A program made the position numbers and the translations under genes. A model generated the notes under the pieces. The model saw only the letters and a program-made list of their open reading frames with translations, had not been told where the DNA came from and did no database searches. Source: Mesostigma viride (taxonomy: Eukaryota; Streptophyta; Mesostigmatophyceae; Mesostigmatales; Mesostigmataceae). Taken from it: a DNA stretch of 23,467 nt. The DNA lies in the NCBI GenBank assembly GCA_009746045.1, contig RPFO01001336.1, positions 1-23,467 of the forward strand, in the 5' to 3' direction. Numbering within the stretch: position 1 is the stretch's first letter; the number at the start of each line of letters is the position of its first letter. Of this stretch, positions 21,949 through 23,467 are shown one piece after another.

Positions 21949-22509
21949 TCATAGACGCCTCCTGTCTCCACCTCCCGGGTTGGTTCCGGGTACGAGGTAC
22001 AGGATCGGTACAGGTAAGGTTACAGTGGTGCAAGTGGCGGGTGGGGTCGGCGGACCCCCCTCCGGATTAATTACAACGTTCTGGATGTGTGTTTCGTCGT
22101 TTTTGTTTTGTAAAGTGGTTATTGCCTCCCCGTTGTGAAATTCTGAAAATTCCTGAAAATGTGACCGAATATAAGCATCGAGTCCACAATGTTGGGTTGT
22201 GATTGAGACGCGTCCCCCCACGGTCCTGTGGTGTTCTGTAGCGCGTGCGCTCGGGGTGTCCGGGGTGACGCGTGGTCGTGTTTCTGGATGAGGGGGGGGT
22301 CCCGGTCGGCAGCCGTTCTCGGTCGGGCGGGACTCGGCCACGTGAGGGCACCGACGATGCTCTGTGAAGGGGTGAGGGCGTGCGATCTGGTTCGCCGCAT
22401 GCGCGCCAGCGGCTGTCTTGTCTGGCGGCGAGCCTGCCCTAATCGACATTGATGGTAGGCGTTCATGGGGTGACATGGGGTCAGGTGATATGGTTATAGG
22501 CGGCCGCAT
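21949..22509 (-). CDS. Hypothetical protein, Pro/His-rich then strand-rich (186 aa)
   Basis: The ATG at 22509 was chosen because TTATATAT (22527-22534) lies 17 bases upstream; an ATG at 22557 is also in frame. The N-terminal 110 residues are Pro/Arg/His-rich and look disordered. The C-terminal 75 residues are more protein-like, with a helix (DAYIRSHFQEFSEFH) and a strand/turn segment (TTVTLPVPILYLVPG). Composition alone cannot prove that the first half is coding. No family recognised. Confidence 0.45.
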   Translation of the reverse strand: MRPPITISPDPMSPHERLPSMSIRAGSPPDKTAAGAHAANQIARPHPFTEHRRCPHVAESRPTENGCRPGPPPHPETRPRVTPDTPSARATEHHRTVGGRVSITTQHCGLDAYIRSHFQEFSEFHNGEAITTLQNKNDETHIQNVVINPEGGPPTPPATCTTVTLPVPILYLVPGTNPGGGDRRRL

Positions 22510-22526
22510 GATTGTCCGGCGAAAAA

Positions 22527-22534
22527 TTATATAT
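22527..22534. promoter_or_regulatory. TTATATAT box and ATAGAC motif, divergent start region
   Basis: An AT box in a GC-rich area, 17 bases before the minus ATG at 22509 and 21 bases before the plus ATG at 22556. The plus side also has CTATAGAC ending four bases before its ATG (22546-22551), inside the palindrome GGTCCTATAGACC. Confidence 0.45.
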
Positions 22535-22555
22535 CGTGTGGTCCTATAGACCAGC

Positions 22556-23467
22556 ATGTCTTCTTCTTCCCTATGCGCTGGTCATGGGCCTCCGGAGTAA
22601 GGGGGGCGGAGGACGTCCCTCTGATGCGCCCCCTCTCCGGACTCGACGTTCTGGAAAACGTAATGGACCAGCACATCGAACTCGCGAATCGAGGTTCCGG
22701 ATCACGTCGTCACGGCGTATCGTGACTAACCGGCGAGAGCCGTCAGATTCACGATGCCCAGGTCCCGGCGACCATCTCTCCAAGGAAATGCTGATGGTGT
22801 TAGCATCGAGTTCCCGCCTTCTCCCAACGCCACTAACTCGCCCTTCCGGGAAGGGACGTTCGGCCTGCATCCTCAATCGATTACGTCGATCTACAGCATG
22901 CGGAGGTTCGATGGCGGTCGAGCGCTCACGGGCGACTTCCTTGCAGTGAGACAAGCTTCTCCAAGAAGGGGTTCGGAGAGTCACGTCGTAAACCATGCCC
23001 TTCAACCACGGGGGCACGTCGAGATCTTGACAGCAGGCGGGTCCAAATCTACTGCAACGGGGCAAGGCGCAGAACATCTACGACCCGTCGAGGTCTCACC
23101 GTTCAGGCGCCCTCTTCTCTCCCATGATTCGCCAGTCCCCCGAGAACCTACGACGTCATGGTCAGAGGTGGTTCGGCCAGAGGCCGGGGATTCTGGACCT
23201 ACCTATCAACAACGAGTTCCGTAGAACACCACCTCCGCACCCCCATCGACTATCGGTCTGGCTCCCTACGTCGTCCGGTGGGAACAAGCGCCGCCGGGAG
23301 AGTGGAACTACGACTGGCCGATCTGAACAGTCGGGTCCGATCAGCCGGCCGCAACACGACTGCTCACCGTACCTACCACGATACCAGCAGAGCGGAGGGG
23401 TGAAAGCGTGACAAATTCCGGGGGTCTTCACCGGGTCGGGCACTACGGCGCGACCGCCAACCACACG
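22556..23467 (+). other. Right-end region with coding-like stretches in three plus frames, no single ORF
   Basis: It begins at a promoter-supported ATG (22556), but that frame stops after 15 codons. Better-looking stretches then appear in different frames: 22573-22725 (50 residues), 22754-23224 (156 residues), and two frames together after 23100 (23124-23411 and 23158-23403). Each has runs of plausible sequence followed by stops. A GTAAGG just before the first stop (22597-22602) resembles a splice donor. The region could be a spliced gene, a decayed gene, or low-quality sequence near a contig end. No family recognised, and no joined reading is given. Confidence 0.35.

Noticed and set aside
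22571-23077. 168-residue minus-strand ORF in the right-end region
   Set aside because: Arg/Pro-rich with no motif or promoter-like sequence upstream; the plus strand has the better promoter evidence.

Overview
The window looks like part of a large eukaryotic DNA virus of the nucleocytoplasmic (NCLDV, Nucleocytoviricota) type, or a copy of one inside a host genome. The supporting genes are a D5-like SF3 helicase, a VLTF2-like late transcription factor with an FCS/MYM zinc finger and an MFGG motif, a NifS-like cysteine desulfurase, a SET-domain protein, an HNH endonuclease, a RING/TRAF zinc-finger protein and a probable DUF5871/gp2.5-like ssDNA-binding protein. Genes lie on both strands and are packed tightly: gaps are often under 50 bp, ends overlap, and divergent promoters can be as short as 24 bp. 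No rRNA, tRNA or CRISPR array was recognised. I could not place the virus in a named family; no major capsid protein, DNA polymerase or packaging ATPase lies here.

Layout. 8-2248 (-) is the D5-like helicase, divergent from a small membrane protein (2465-2803, +) and a long disordered Gly/Gln-rich protein (2834-4744, +). The reading frame of the latter breaks near 4714-4744 and coding continues in another frame to 5232. 5241-7096 (-) holds a possible F-box protein and a RING/TRAF protein joined by a one-base TGATG overlap. 7162-8547 holds a small + ORF, a basic/acidic protein and a possible structural protein. 8580-10543 is an inserted mobile element. 10507-12423 (-) is the SET protein, and 12465-13425 are two membrane proteins. 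13456-16592 (-) holds the ssDNA-binding candidate, the HNH nuclease, a Cys-rich basic protein and a 448-residue protein. 16617-18900 holds the VLTF2-like gene and an operon-like set of small ORFs. 18915-20042 (-) is NifS-like. 20086-21268 (+) holds zinc-binding and membrane proteins, and 21284-22509 (-) a membrane protein plus a weaker ORF. The last 900 bases have coding-like stretches in all three + frames but no single gene.

The most striking structure is the 1.96-kb mobile element. Its parts are ordered A1-B1-A2-B2, with a 124-bp A repeat and a 420-bp B repeat that appear identical between copies. B1 and A2 abut directly. An AT dinucleotide sits at the left edge, the internal B/A junction and the right edge, and there is no target-site duplication. 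Without the element the SET gene would stop at once (TAA after residue 626) and the next gene would start about 30 bp later, so the insertion looks exact. This fits the split direct repeats of DIRS/Ngaro-type tyrosine-recombinase elements, or a tandem rolling-circle (Helitron/Helentron-like) insertion.

The control sequences are also informative. Two E2F-like GGCGGGAAA repeats lie between the helicase and its divergent neighbour. Many genes have a short TATAT box 6-30 nt before the ATG, and three starts instead carry a YATAGAC motif 1-4 nt before the ATG, which suggests at least two promoter classes.
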